A stretch of DNA of 64,000 nt from Micropterix aruncella (GCA_944548615.1 OX155963.1:15218442-15282441); one strand, 5' to 3'; shown: positions 32,045 through 43,742, counted from the first letter of the stretch. A program made the numbers and translations. The notes: generated from the letters alone by a model not told the origin.

Positions 32045-32475
32045 TAAAGAACTAGTGAGAATTGAACATCCAAATGGGGATAAAATCAGGAATTACAAAA
32101 GATTTACTATAAAAAAACGGTTCTGGCTTGTCTTCCTTGGCTACTGCTAATAGGTAGCTACCCCATACGCTGGCCTAGGCCCCGATGATGCTTTCCCGAA
32201 GAACACAGAGCTCGCGTTTCATTACAATTTTCTCTTTCACAGAGAAATCGAGCAATTACGATATGTTGCGTACACGCATGCAATACGAATTGAATATATG
32301 ACCGCGCATATTGTTCTTGCGGTAATGAAATAATAGTAAGGTACTTCATAACTCGAGAGGATGAAATACAGTAGAGCAGAATTATTGGAATTACGATTTC
32401 GGGACTGGATTTCAGGATACACCAGGCGTGTCCACCTCCCGCTTCGGTTCTACGGCGCTCCCAAATGCGCCTTTT
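32045..32475. other. Intergenic, no gene seen
   Basis: No coding domain or repeat partner noted. Confidence 0.45.
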
Positions 32476-32830
32476 TTTTTTTTATATAAGCCAGTTGGTA
32501 GGAATCCCTACTGGTATAGTCAAATTGAATAACTGATATTATACCTTATGTGGTATAATGAATTTTTAAAATATCGACTATTTTTTTCAAATTGTAAAAC
32601 AATTACTATTTCAATTTAAAACAAAGATCCAAGGTCTTTTTAAAATAATTGTAGCTGCTAAAATACTGCAGATAGTCAAAATATAAAAATGAGAGTTGGT
32701 TATAAAACAGTAAAATTAAAATTATATAAAAATATTAAATTAAATCAATAACAATGTCGCAATAGAAATAGTCAATATATTTTTTTGTATTAAAATCCAT
32801 CTTTGATAATCGTTGTTTGTTTTTAGTAAA
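32476..32830. repeat. Dispersed repeat W, copy 1
   Basis: CAGTTGGTAGGAATCCCTAC, GGTATAGTCAAATT, TGCTAAAATAC, AATAGTCAA, AGTTGGTTATAAAACAGT and AATCCATCTTTGATAATC recur in the same order at 43743-44060. AT-rich and non-coding. Confidence 0.6.
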
Positions 32831-33261
32831 GTAAATAATCAAAATTAGAATTAAAAAAAAAAAGATAAGATCTAAGATCTTTCGCTTATTCGATTAAGCA
32901 CTTTTTTGCCTGTCCCGGCGCTTTTTTGTCTCGTACTTAGACAGCATTGCCTGAAGTAAGCAGTTTTTCAACGATTTTCAACCTTACACCTAGCTTTTTG
33001 TTTTTTTCCATGGCTACTTTGTAGAGCACATAACGAGCGAATAATAAACTGCTTCCCATTTTTTCTCTCTATCGCTCGATGATGCACGGTTTGCACAGAT
33101 TCGCATGTTGCCTAGACTTTGCACAACCGCCCAGGGCTGCCCGAAATTACCTCTTCGCGGAGGCTGCTGGTATAGCCATGAGTTGGGCCGACCAACAAAA
33201 TAAACTGCCCATAAGGCCCAAGCTACATTAGCCTCGTTCGGCCTGTATGTAAATAGTTGAA
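32831..33261. other. Intergenic, no gene seen
   Basis: A 103-aa minus-strand frame (33014-33325) overlaps the R boundary and has no recognisable content. Confidence 0.4.
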
Positions 33262-33763
33262 AGCTAATGGTCCTTGTTGCAGTTTGGCTACTGAGACCCA
33301 TTTGTTCAGGGTCGGCCAAACTCACTGGTTAACACCCATCTGGCGGCCTCCACGTAGAAGTGCGAGCCATGGTACGACTCTGGCCTGCGGGTCAGTTTCC
33401 TCTAGGCAAGGAACGCCCAGGTCCGCGATAAATTCTAACTGAATTATCGCTGTAATACAGCAGGTAGAGGTCGCGTTAGCGACTTCGGGCCCGTAACGAG
33501 TCGGGAAAATGGAGGTATACTAAAGGTTAATTCCAGTAGGAGATATCCTGCCAAACTGGTAGTTTAAGGCTGCCCGCTGGGTACCTTTCCCGGTGCCTCG
33601 CCGTAAGGCGTCGGTCTCTAACGGGTTGCTGGTATACTAGACAGTAGATTGTCTTGTCCCCAAGTCTTCTACGCTCATCCCACGGCTGAAAGAACGATTC
33701 ATTTCTTTACATCAGCCTGGGGTGACGGGTTCGCCCGTTGTAGTCGACACCGCCCTCCTGTCT
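33262..33763 (-). mobile_element. R repeat subfamily B, internally deleted
   Basis: Starts AAGCTAATGGTCC and has TGGTTAACACCCATCTGG, then jumps from TTTCCTCTAGG to GGTCCGCGATAAATTC, losing about 200 bp of the middle. It resumes through TCGGTCTCTAACGGG to GACGGGTTCGCCCGTTGTAG-TCGACACCGC. Confidence 0.7.
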
Positions 33764-34800
33764 CCTATAGAGCGGGGGTAGTAGTTCACCTTAAGGCAGC
33801 TGCTCTTGAAACGACTAATCGACTACCCGATACCGGGTGAACATCTTGCGGTGTCGACTACAACGGGCGAGCCCGGCACCACAGGACGTTTTAACGATTA
33901 GTCGTTCTGTCGCCCTGCAGTGAACGTAGAAGACTTTGGACAGTACACTCCTACGTCCAGCTACGTCACAACCCGTGAGAGTCCAACGCCTTACCGCGAG
34001 TGAGCCAGGAATAAACCCGGCGGGCTCGAGATACTCGCGCCCTCACTTCCAATTGTAACCAGATTTCTCCGGTCTCTCGATTGGTTCCGAGTTCGAGGTC
34101 GTTTGCGCGGTCCTCTCCCTTACGAAGCGGTGAAACGGTGTGCACCGAATCTGTCGCGGACCAAGGCGTCCTTTGCCCGACTCTGAACCGGGATCGGATG
34201 GCCAATGGTCATTTCAAGAGCCTATAGGAAACAATACAGTTCCCAGACTCCCCCGATTGTTAGTCGGGGAGCACAGTCGATTGGCTTGCGCCGCTCGGTG
34301 CGCAGACCGTCCAGGAGCGCCAGAGGTTTGATTCCCAGGGGAGACTGGTTGACCCAGTGTCCTACCCAGGTTCGCACCCCATGCGTGGAGGCCATCGGAT
34401 GGGTGTTGACCCGTGAATGTGACCGACCCTGAACACATGGGTCATCGTGGCCACCTCATCATGGGCCCATTAGCTCCCACCGGGTGAACAGACGGGTAAA
34501 GGATTCCGTGGTCCGCGATAGATTCGATAGACACCGTTTCATCGCTACGTAACGGATAGGACTGCGCAAGCGACCTCGACCTAATCTTGTTGCAACTGGT
34601 AGTAAGGGCGCGAGTGTCGGCCCGCTGGGTGATTAACCTTGTTATCTCGCGGTAAGGCGTTGGTCTCTTTCGGGCGTGTGGCGTAACTAAACGGTGGACT
34701 AAGTCTTCTGCGACCAATTCACGGGAGACAGAACGATCTAGTATCGTTAAAACTTCCTGAGGTGATGTGATCGCCCGTTGTAGTCGACAGCTCTAGTTGT
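33764..34800 (-). mobile_element. R repeat split by a nested R copy
   Basis: The first piece (CTCCTATAGAGCGGGGGTAG to ACCGGGTGAACA, 33764-33843) and the second (GACGGGTAAAGGATTCCG to GTCGACAGCTCTAG, 34491-34800) are adjacent in the family consensus. The gap is filled by the sense copy at 33844-34478 and one repeat of the target. The 5' end is followed by TTGTATGTATATAT. Confidence 0.75.
33844..34478 (+). mobile_element. R repeat subfamily A, full-length, nested, 12-bp TSD
   Basis: Flanked by ACCGGGTGAACA at 33832-33843 and 34479-34490, which lies inside another R copy. Begins TCTTGCGGTGTCGACTAC and ends GGGCCCATTAGCTCCC, with no poly-A between the 3' end and the duplicated target. It is one of the cleanest copies and defines the unit at 635 bp. 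No protein-coding potential is convincing. Confidence 0.85.
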
Positions 34801-35270
34801 ATGTATATATGTTACATGGGTCAGTGAGGTTGTATATTTCTCGGACACGTTTTTTCCCAGGCGAACATATGCCGGCAGCCGCCCAAGCGAAATTACGACC
34901 GAGTTGGGCGGCTTTGCGGAGCGAGATTTATTCGGGCGTTTCCGAAGCGAGTGGGCGACCGTGTTTATGATAGCGGATCATAGTCACGCGGCTAAGCGTT
35001 GCTTTATGGAGGGTACTGAGTGTCCGCAGATATCGCGATGGCAGTCGCCGCCCGATTTACGACGAAACCGGCGATTTCACACTCCAACGGCCCATCCATC
35101 CAATTCGAAAGTAGAGCTACACTAGTTAAACTATTCAGCTATAAATAACATAACAACGGATTATTCGGCGTGAAGTTTTCCTGGTCAAGTAGATACGTAT
35201 CTCGTATTCCGGCCTACTCAGTCTATAGCTCGCTCCCTCTTAAATTATTTTTTAGTCAGTCGCTCCAAAA
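34801..35270. other. Intergenic, no gene seen
   Basis: A GC-richer patch (34860-35100) gives a 73-aa frame with no recognisable domain. Confidence 0.4.
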
Positions 35271-35835
35271 TTCAATTTTAACCAACTTCAAAAAAAGGAG
35301 GAGGTTATCAATTCAGTTGTATCTTTTTAACCGACTTCAAATAGGAGGAGGTGTTTGATTCGGTTGTATCTTTTTTATGTTTGTTACCTCTGCCAGAACT
35401 CTGTCATGTATGAACCGATTTAAAAAAATATTTTTTTATTTGAAAGGATGTACACACAGATTGGCCCCATTTCAAAATCCTGTTCTGGTGATGAGATCCA
35501 TGAGGAATTGAGGGAACTCCTCAAATATTATCATATGAAGTTGAAAATGTACAATTTGGTTCATTTCCGATGACAGTGCATTTTTTATGGTAAGCATGAC
35601 CTGATTCTACCACCCTGAGTTGGCTCCCAATGAGGGGACTCACTCCTCAACGGTCAACAGCACAGACACAAAATTATGTATACTCATTCAGTTTCTATAC
35701 GTCCATTATGACAATACCACACACTTCTAAATCGGTTCAACCGTTTAAAAGTTATGAAAGAACAGAAAACTTACATATATTAATCTGAACATATTAAACT
35801 CCTTTTTATTGGGTAGTCGTGTAAATAATAGACAA
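35271..35835 (+). repeat. 'AAAAAAGGAGGAG' lepidopteran-type repeat, copy 1
   Basis: Begins with the tandem ACTTCAAAAAAAGGAGGAGG ... ACCGACTTCAAATAGGAGGAG. Then CCTCTGCCAGAACT, GATCCATGAGGAATTGAGG, GACCTGATTCTACC and AACGGTCAACAGCA follow, ending ATTGGGTAGTCGTGTAAA. The minus strand of 49690-50075 carries the same words. I associate the opening motif with repeats common in Lepidoptera (knowledge, not checked). Non-coding. Confidence 0.65.
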
Positions 35836-35872
35836 AATTTTACCAAAAAAGAAACCTAAGTACTCCATTTTG

Positions 35873-35940
35873 AAATCGAAGACTATCGCGGTTGTTTGAC
35901 ATTATAAATAGGATAGAAAACGAATTTACCGCGTGAAATT
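35873..35940 (+). repeat. Short repeat shared with 53727-53795
   Basis: GAAATCGAAGACTATCGCGG-TTGTTTGACATTA matches GAAATCGAAAACTATCGCGG-TTGTTCAACATTA at 53727, continuing into ATAGGATA and AATTTACCG. Confidence 0.6.
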
Positions 35941-35981
35941 TGTAGGACCCGACGTTTCGGTGACGTTGCAGCCGCCGTTGT

Positions 35982-36041
35982 CTAGGGTAAACTGTTTACC
36001 CTAGAGCGTTCAAATTGCAGGCTACTGCAATTTGAACGCTC
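35982..36041. repeat. Two abutting perfect hairpins
   Basis: CTAGGGTAAAC-T-GTTTACCCTAG (35982-36004) is directly followed by GAGCGTTCAAATTGCAG-GCTA-CTGCAATTTGAACGCTC (36004-36041). Confidence 0.85.
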
Positions 36042-36387
36042 AAACGCTTTGTCATGCGATGCCGGCGCGCTGTACCGTGAGGACACCAACACGAACACTA
36101 TCGGAAACCGATCACTTAACTACGTATTATAAGTGATACCACAGTAGTTTCGTGATTTATTTTCGTTGCGGCTAATCAATCTATGACAATATGTGCTTAG
36201 TAACACCATGATAGGCTGGGGAGTTTCGTTTTTTTTATTTCAAGGCATTTACAGCCAGTACAAAATATAATCGTAATATTTCTAACGACTTGAACTATTT
36301 ATTTTTAAAGAAAATTAAAACAAAACTAAATATAAAAGCATTTGATGGAAATACAAATTTGGTAATAAAGCAATAAAAAAAAGAAAC
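36042..36387. other. AT-rich DNA, no gene seen
   Basis: No coding signal. Confidence 0.5.
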
Positions 36388-36620
36388 GTTTGTGTCACCC
36401 TAAGACTTTCCCGGCAAGCAGACATTTCTATTATGGTTCGTTACGCGGCTAGCCTCGGGGTGGACCGATTTCAACCATTATCTTTTTAACTCTTGCCATG
36501 ACCATATGATGCCTGCATGCTAAATTTCAGTTCAATCGGATGAAGCATTTAGGCGCTATCGTGGAGGAATACACACAGACTCAAAGAAGTGCGTTCAAAA
36601 TCCTTTGCCAGAAAAGTAAA
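36388..36620 (+). repeat. Interspersed repeat X, copy 3
   Basis: CACCCTAAGACTTTCCCGGC, GGTGGACCGATTTCAACCAT, CTCTTGCCATGACCA, GATGCCTGCATGC, TTCAATCGGATGAAGC and GGCGCTATCGTGGAGG in family order. Confidence 0.65.
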
Positions 36621-36719
36621 AATATAAACTTTTATTCAGATGAGAAGTAAATCGATGTTTAATTTGAGTTTTCTTATTTCTATCATTATATCTGTGTATT
36701 GTTCTAATCTTATCTATGT

Positions 36720-36850
36720 GTGTCTGATGTGCAAATAAGTGTATGTGAGGCTGTGTGTTGTTTGAGCGTGTGTGTGTAGGTGAGAGGGTGTATGTGAGGG
36801 TGTGTGTTTGAGGCCGTGTATAAAAATGTTTTTGTGTATATGTATGCTTG
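36720..36850. repeat. GT-rich low-complexity tract
   Basis: TGTGTGT/GTGAGGGTGTG-type sequence without a fixed period. Confidence 0.75.
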
Positions 36851-38690
36851 ATTTTATTAAGATAAAAATAATTACGTGTGTGCGTTACACGTGTGTGTTA
36901 TATTGAGTTTTTCAGATTAAAAATAACTGATATAATAACACTTTTTAAAAAACCACATAATATAAAAACAAATATTGATTACATAATGGTTCTTCACGAC
37001 CAAGTTACATTATTGCTTAAGGATTTTACAAAGTCATTACAAAGACTTATTATCATTATTATTTATCGAGTCTTTATCCCATAGCCATAAATCAACTTAT
37101 AATTGTCGGATTTACTTTATTTTTTCCTGTTTCATTTTGACTCTTTATTTCTTTTTTCAAGAAACAGGTCTTTCTTTATTTCTGGCTGTCCAGTTTATCC
37201 AGTTTGTCATATTTCGACTTCATGCTTTCCTAGATAATGCAACAGTTTTTTCAGGGCTTACCTTGAGCTTGCACAGTACTGTGCAATGCACAGTACTGTG
37301 CAATAATCTATAGCATTGCACAGTACTATCACTAAATCAACACAAATGGTCGTTATTCCGAACGATACCTAAATTAATAAATGGTCTACAAGTCTACAAT
37401 TTAGTCTACAATTTGTAAGCCCTCGCAAAGTTTCGTACCGATTAAATTTTCACTCTGTAATCGAAGTCCATTCGCGAATGCGCAAACTTAGGCTTAAGTG
37501 CTATTGTCATGCCACAACTCAGGCTGATGTGTTATGGAAAAGGTTATTATCCTACAAATCGTTCGCCCGACCCACAAGGCGTATTCTAAACTGTCAGAGC
37601 TAGGGCGGTTGCATAGGTATGGGCATTACGCGATAATTTTATTCAAAATGTAATCGACTACGTAGTAGCATTGATTATATAGGGTATTAAATTGCTTAAT
37701 GCCATTCTTTGGAGTTGTCATCTACTACGGACAAACGCGCTACCTCGTTTTGATCTTAACTATATTGTACTGTATAATGTGTAAAAAGCGCCTCAGTCTC
37801 AGACTTTTTTGTTTGATGCACAAATTTCCCCCTTAGAAAGACTAAATTTTATGTTCTAATTACGAGTACTCAGTATTTGCTTAATACTACTAGAAATCAC
37901 ACTACACTAATTAGGCAGCGCAAACTTTCTCGCCTACAAAATCGTATGTGAAGCCGAGGCTTCGTATACGCAAGGGATTGCGTGCGGTTTCTAGTTTACG
38001 AAAGGCAACCGCTCAGTCTTCTACTTTGTTGTAAAATGCAGTGGTTTTCTTTGCAACCCACTCGTTGTTTCCATATAGAATCTAAAACTGCTGAATACGG
38101 ATATCCTGGAGGGAATAACAAAAGTTTTAGTTTCAAACGTGTTATATTTTGTGATAATTTTGCTCTAGTGTTTCGGAAGAATATGTGGATTATATGAAAA
38201 GTGACTTAATTTAAACTAACTCAAAGAGAGAAGTTCGTAAAATGAATATAAATTTAAAAATGTGAACAAAGTAATAAAAGACAAAGAGAAAATTGAGTAA
38301 ATTTAAAACTTTGCAGAATTCAAATACCTTAAATGACCTGTTAATGCATAAAAGTTGAGGATGAAATAGCAACAAACGTTTGAATCTACAATATCTGCTT
38401 ATTAGTTTTTATTTATATTTTTTCATCAAGGGCAGTGATTTTTTCAGCATTATGACAAATTATTTATGTTTTATTTTATATTTTTGGGTAGATAAAGGTC
38501 TTAGATGCATTTTCAGATTTACATTTTGAAAGATAGTGAAAATTTTCAGAAATGATATTACTGATGTCATTTTATTACCCGTTTAAAATATTTGTTTTCA
38601 AACATATCTTAATTAATTGCAATTTCCATAAATCAAAGAACCTTTTGAACGATTTCATAATTTTTCAGATTTTATTGTTACGTATTATTA
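36851..38690. other. AT-rich DNA, no gene seen
   Basis: No recognisable coding sequence; frames of 60-71 aa are featureless. It contains the palindrome pair at 37269-37303. Confidence 0.5.
37269..37303. repeat. Double palindrome TTGCACAGTACTGTGCA
   Basis: TTGCACAGTACTGTGCAA is followed at once by TGCACAGTACTGTGCAA, so the 35 bp are palindromic at two scales, with one central mismatch. A third partial unit (TTGCACAGTACTA) starts at 37316. Confidence 0.85.
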
Positions 38691-38692
38691 TG

Positions 38693-38760
38693 TAACCTAA
38701 GTACGTACGTTGTACGTACATAGGTACATAATACGTTGTTACGTATTATTATGTACTGTA
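38693..38760. repeat. Imperfect palindromic cluster
   Basis: TTACGTATTATTATGTA occurs twice (about 38678 and 38739) around a GTACGTACGT/ACGTACATAGGTAC fold-back. Confidence 0.6.
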
Positions 38761-41289
38761 TTATTATAAAAACCTTTGTTGCCATATGAATGATGACAGG
38801 AGAGGCCGCAGAGGCTAGAATATGCACATCCGCCAGTCTAAATTACCTTTGAAAGTTCAGCCGACAATCCTGCAATCTCGATATTATAAATAAATCGACA
38901 AGCTCGGATCCCTTAATAACTGGCATGGGAAATGCTCCGAGGAAAATGTCAAAACCCAAAGCAACTGTCGAAATGCTTCTTTCCGCTTGAACAGTGAGTC
39001 AGTCAGATTGATCGGATGATAGAGAGCACGGAGAAGAGGCAGTAGTCTTCGGATGATTTAATTGTATTTTTTAATATAAATATGAGTTTTTTACCAATTT
39101 GTGGAAGTGAACTTACGAACGTAGTGACCTTACTAGTATTAGTAATCACAATAGAGGAAATTACACTGTCCTAAGTTGTTTCAGATCAAAAAATAATTTT
39201 TGTCCGGATTTTGAGTGTTTCAACTTGCTCCAAGTGACTTACAAGTTATCCCATAGCCAATATTTTATATTTATTACCATAATATCCAAAGCGATTGAAA
39301 TTAGTCAATTATATAATCGACTATACTTAAACACATAAATTATGAACAAAACATAAAACAATCAATATAAACAATCATAAAATATTGATTTGAAACCGAA
39401 AGTAATACAAAGAAAATCTACTTTCTTTGTAGAATCGACGCGACGCACCAAGCACGCATTGCGCAGGTGCGGGCGGGAACGGCGGGTCGCCCTGTTATAA
39501 AGGACAGACATCTAGCGGTTATTTTGAATATTGGTATCTTTTTTTTCTTGCTCTTGAAAAGATATAGCATATGTTACATCTTGACCCTGTTACTTTTAGC
39601 AGCGTTATCTCCTAGTCTATTACTCGACTGCTATCTCTTAATCCAGAGCAAGCTGTCTAGATTCGGAACATTCAGAGCAGAGGAATATTGAAGCTTTTCT
39701 TCCGTAATTATAACCAAAACCAACATCAAACGACAGACTATTTTAGATGTTGGTGAAATACTGAATTCTGCTGTTGAATTAAATGAAAAAATCCGTTTCT
39801 TTGAAGGCATCACATAGAAACGTAAACGATTAATAACCCCCCCCCCCCACCCCCACAGGGCCATGAGAAATAAAAATAAATCCATCTATCAGCAGCAAAC
39901 CTTTCTTAGATCCCTTGCGCTTTAAACCGCTTACGTAAAATAGGTCCCGATGTCGTTAAAAGCCGGAATGATGGGCCGGGTATCGGCCGGATTCGGACCC
40001 GGGCCGGGTTTTATTACGCACGAGCAATCGTAATGGGAGTGCATTAAGTGCGTCTGGGGAAAGGAAAATCCCCTATTTTTGGGGGGCAAGAGGGAGCGCC
40101 CCTGAGGAGTTTGTTTATCCGACGCAGACAGATTTGCATATATTTTCACAGGCGGCTGTCGACGCTTGAGAAATTCTCGTGGTTGTTTATGCGCGCGGAT
40201 AGCCTCTACGGATTGCCTCTGCCGATGTTACGCCTTGCCTACTACGGCCGCCCTACAGGTAGAGTAGACAGCGAAAATTATATGCGTATACATTTATATA
40301 CGCTCCAGCTGATAGCTCTGCAAAAGAGTTAGATCTACTAAAAAATCTACTAATACAGGCTTTTTGAATGGGAGTACCTATCGTCCGGACCTATCGACTG
40401 GATCATATCGTCGGTTTTCGGCGGCTGGATTGAATTTTAAAAAGCCTGAGTGATCCCTTTAATGTGATTTTTTCTTTACTTAAATTGTATTTTAATTTGG
40501 AAAAATAAAATTGATGTCTATAAATGAGATTTTTAGGCATTAAAATTGGATCTTCATCGATTTATCGATATAAATGATCACGAGACCAAAACGAATGTCC
40601 CTTGTGTATGCAGAAACTTCACAGAGCGATTTTTCGAGCGTTACTTTCCGCAAATAAAGAAATGTTATTTAATAGCTTCATCATTGGCGACAGTAACAAG
40701 GCCTTCTTCCTTCATTGTGTTCAAGCAGATTGGTTTTAGTGTTTCAGCTTACTGAAGCTCATTTCGCCACAAGCAAACGTTAGAGAAATTGCTTATAGTA
40801 CCTACTCTTAGGATAATCTATAGATTAAGAAATATATCTTTGAGATCGGATATCTAGTCGCAGTAGCCGTGTATTACTATATATACTATATATAACAACA
40901 CAATCAACGTCAGTATTCACTCATTTTAAAATTTAGGAGAAATATTTCTCCCTATTTCTTTATTACAGTTACTAATAAGAAACGTATTGTAATAACTAAT
41001 CATGAATAGTAAAACACATATTTATTTATACATTCTAATAGACTTTTATAAAAAAACAAGTCAACTTTTTCTTGAACTTACAATGTCTTGAGTCTTTTCC
41101 TATGAACTCATAGAAAACAACCATACAAGGTGGGGTGTGTGATAGCCAAGCGCAGTTTATTCAGGTATCATGCGCTCTGAGGCTGATGCCGGATTGAATA
41201 AATTTCACAGGGCGGAACGGCATTTGCAGCTACTGATAAAACGAACTCGCGAGTTTCATAGTTTAAGAATTATTAAGAGTTTATAACTG
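38761..41289. other. Intergenic, no gene seen
   Basis: AT-rich apart from a GC-richer patch (39945-40265) with a 94-aa frame of unknown meaning. A poly-C tract lies at 39838-39862. No domain recognised. Confidence 0.45.
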
Positions 41290-41292
41290 TTA

Positions 41293-41434
41293 GCCCCGGC
41301 GCGCACTTGCGGCCTGGCCGCGGCGGCCAACGATATCCTACGAAATGTATGGGCCGCGCGGCCCAAGTGCGCGCACTCGACGGCGATTCCATACATTCAG
41401 CAGTATCTCGCTGGCCGCAAGTGCGCGCCTGGGC
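41293..41434. mobile_element. GC-rich MITE with TTA duplication (PIF/Harbinger-like)
   Basis: TTA flanks both ends (41290-41292 and 41435-41437). The 22-bp inverted termini GCCCCGGCGCGCACTTGCGG-CC and GG-CCGCAAGTGCGCGCCTGGGC differ at one position. The interior repeats the same GC words (GGCCGCGGCGGCC, GGCCGCGCGGCC, AAGTGCGCGC). At 142 bp it has no coding capacity. A 3-bp TTA/TAA duplication is the PIF/Harbinger target signature. Confidence 0.7.
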
Positions 41435-41958
41435 TTAGGGTGTGTTATACCCCACCTCGTACACAAAGCGTTAATAAACCGTATTGTGTGAATGCGCGAA
41501 TTTTTCTTTACCATATACGGCTATATTGTAACAGAAACCTATTCGTAGAAACCGTAATAGTGTGAACGGGCTGTAACACATTTCCTCCAGACTAGCAGAA
41601 CGCCAGAAAAATACAGAAGGCAAAAATCGTGGTCGTTGACCGGTCAGCCTTGAAACATTGATGCAGAAGGGAGTGTGGGGGAGGGGAATGTAACGCAACA
41701 CGTGACGCGAGCCACGGTACGCCTCGATGAAATAGTCATGAATGGGAACCGCGGCATCTGGCCGCGCGGCTTGGCGGGGGAAGGTCGAAGCGCGGCCGCG
41801 GCTCGAATCCGAATCGCTTTATTTATTAAAACAGGCGACAATCCGCGACCCAGACGATCCCTCGCAACCTGTGATAGACGAATATAGCCGACCGTAAACA
41901 AACGGATAATCAAAAATCGCACTTCGAAACCGGAGACCAAGTGGTTCCAAACGAGGTG

Positions 41959-42592
41959 ACTTAGTTGGGAGAGCCAGCGACAAAAAAATTTGAGTTTTGT
42001 AAAAGCTGATACTTTCAGATCAGACAGTATGTTGACAATAGAATGCCGAAGTAGAGTCAGCACGCCAGATTCCGGGACACCTGGCGCTGGCGTACTAGGA
42101 AAGATGTAATTTTAATTAGTTAGTAATAGTACTGAACATTTATCAGTAGACAGTGGATGCAATAAAGAACTCGTAACAAATGGTCAGACTGATTAACTAT
42201 AGAACGCGTGGCGTCAGTATTACTCAATACATGTCACAAAAATTAAGTCCCTGCAAATACGCCGGTACGTATTTGTCGGTAACTATTACACATCGGTCTA
42301 ATATGCCGCGCAATATATGTAATGGACTTTATTTTTGTGGCATGCACGGAGTGATACTGACGCCACACATTGTATTGTTAAGCAGTCTGATCATTCGTTT
42401 AGAGTTCTGTATTGCATCCATTATCTACTGATATTTTTTAAGCTTTTCCAAAACACTAGTACGCCAGCGCTAGGTATCCCGGAGTTTGGCCTGCTGACTA
42501 CCCCACCATCCTATGACCAAAATACTGTATCATCTGAAAGTATCAGCTTTTACAAAACTCGCACTTTTTTGTCGCTGCCTCTTGGACTAACT
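41959..42592. mobile_element. Fold-back element with ~290-bp arms
   Basis: The left arm (GAGCCAGCGACAAAA, GTTTTGTAAAAGCTGATAC, CTTTCAGAT, CCGGGACACC, GCGCTGGCGTACTA, GTGGCGTCAGTATTACTC, CACAAAAATTAAGTCC) is inverted in the right arm down to GGACTTTATTTTTGTGG, with moderate divergence. The central loop is about 70 bp. The arms cover most of the element, so transcripts would form a long hairpin. The 139-aa and 104-aa frames overlapping the ends are not genes. Confidence 0.7.
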
Positions 42593-42679
42593 GGAGCTTC
42601 AGAAAATCCGCGCGTAAATAATATGTCGGCAGCAATTTGTAAGAATTAAATAGTTTATTTTCAACGTGCTCTCGTTAAG

Positions 42680-42905
42680 CTTGGATGTAACACCTACAAC
42701 GGGCGAATTCGTCACCACAGTTATAACGATATGTAATCATCCTTTCAACCTGGGGTAAGCTTAGAGATTCATGAATGACACAGTCAACTATTTAGTTACG
42801 TCAACTCGCCCGTAAGAAGCTAATGCCTTACCGCAAGACACTGGGAAGTGAAAACAGTGGGCAGATCTCGCGCCCTCACTACTTCATTTAGCCGAATTTC
42901 AGTGA
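42680..42905 (+). mobile_element. R repeat fragment, 5' end
   Basis: ACACCTACAACGGGCG, ATAACGATAT, TTTAGTTACGTCAACTCGCC and AATGCCTTACCGCAAG match the first ~230 bp of the unit. It then ends abruptly. A 3'-truncated copy is not expected from plain target-primed reverse transcription and probably reflects a later deletion. Confidence 0.65.
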
Positions 42906-43742
42906 CTTCCAGAGGGTGGTACTGACTGACTGGCCCACCAAACGAAGAGAAAAAAACGGAATTGATGAGCGCGCAGACATTCGCTAAAAAATCAAGACAG
43001 ACAGAAAGACAGACGCTTTCTGGGGACTTCGTTTTATAATTTCCTATGTCGATCTTGCGTTACAAAATACTAACTTATTTGTAGGGCATATTCTTCAGGT
43101 TATTGGGTTGCTATACAATTGGTTTTGATTTTAAGAGTTGCTTTGGGGAACTCGTTGTTTTTGCTCATATCTCAGGAATACTGAGGGAGCTCCCACTCTG
43201 GGTGCGAGTGACTTGCTATCTCCGTGAAATGCATGCTGCTCGCCGCGCTGTGCCGGTTTTAAACGCAGGTGCAGCTTCAAATTAAACTTGGTTTGTATTG
43301 TTCTCTCCCTAACGGGTGTGTCCGTGCCACCGCACCAGGCTCGCTCTGTCCCCATTCCCTTCTTGCTGCTATTTGCGAATGCTGCTTAATTTATAGACTG
43401 TGCTCTACCACCTGCCAAAAAAAATTTAATTTTTTAAATTTAATTTGTAATGTAGCTACGTAATTAAATGTAATGTAAATAAATGTAAGTGTATTTAAAT
43501 GTAAAATGTAGAAATGTAAAAAAATATATTTTGTATTCATAAAACGGACAAATAAATGACTCCTTGGGGACTGGGTGGGGATAGAAGCCTCTGATTCTTT
43601 GGATATACTATTAATCTCGGGCAGAAAAGACTAACATAGTCGTCATAACTGCCCGGGTGGTAGATGGATTGGCTTCTGTCTCCATTCACCTCATTGGAGT
43701 AAGAAAACTGAAAAAAAGCTGACCCGGAAATACAGTGGATAT
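42906..43742. other. Intergenic, no gene seen
   Basis: No recognised gene. Around 43440-43520 is a TAAATGTAA-rich tract. Confidence 0.45.

Noticed and set aside
37269..37328. CRISPR-like array
   Set aside because: The repeats abut without spacers and the genome is eukaryotic; they are a doubled palindrome.
41644..42063. 139-aa minus-strand ORF
   Set aside because: Half lies in the arm of the fold-back element and half in unrelated flank. No domain.
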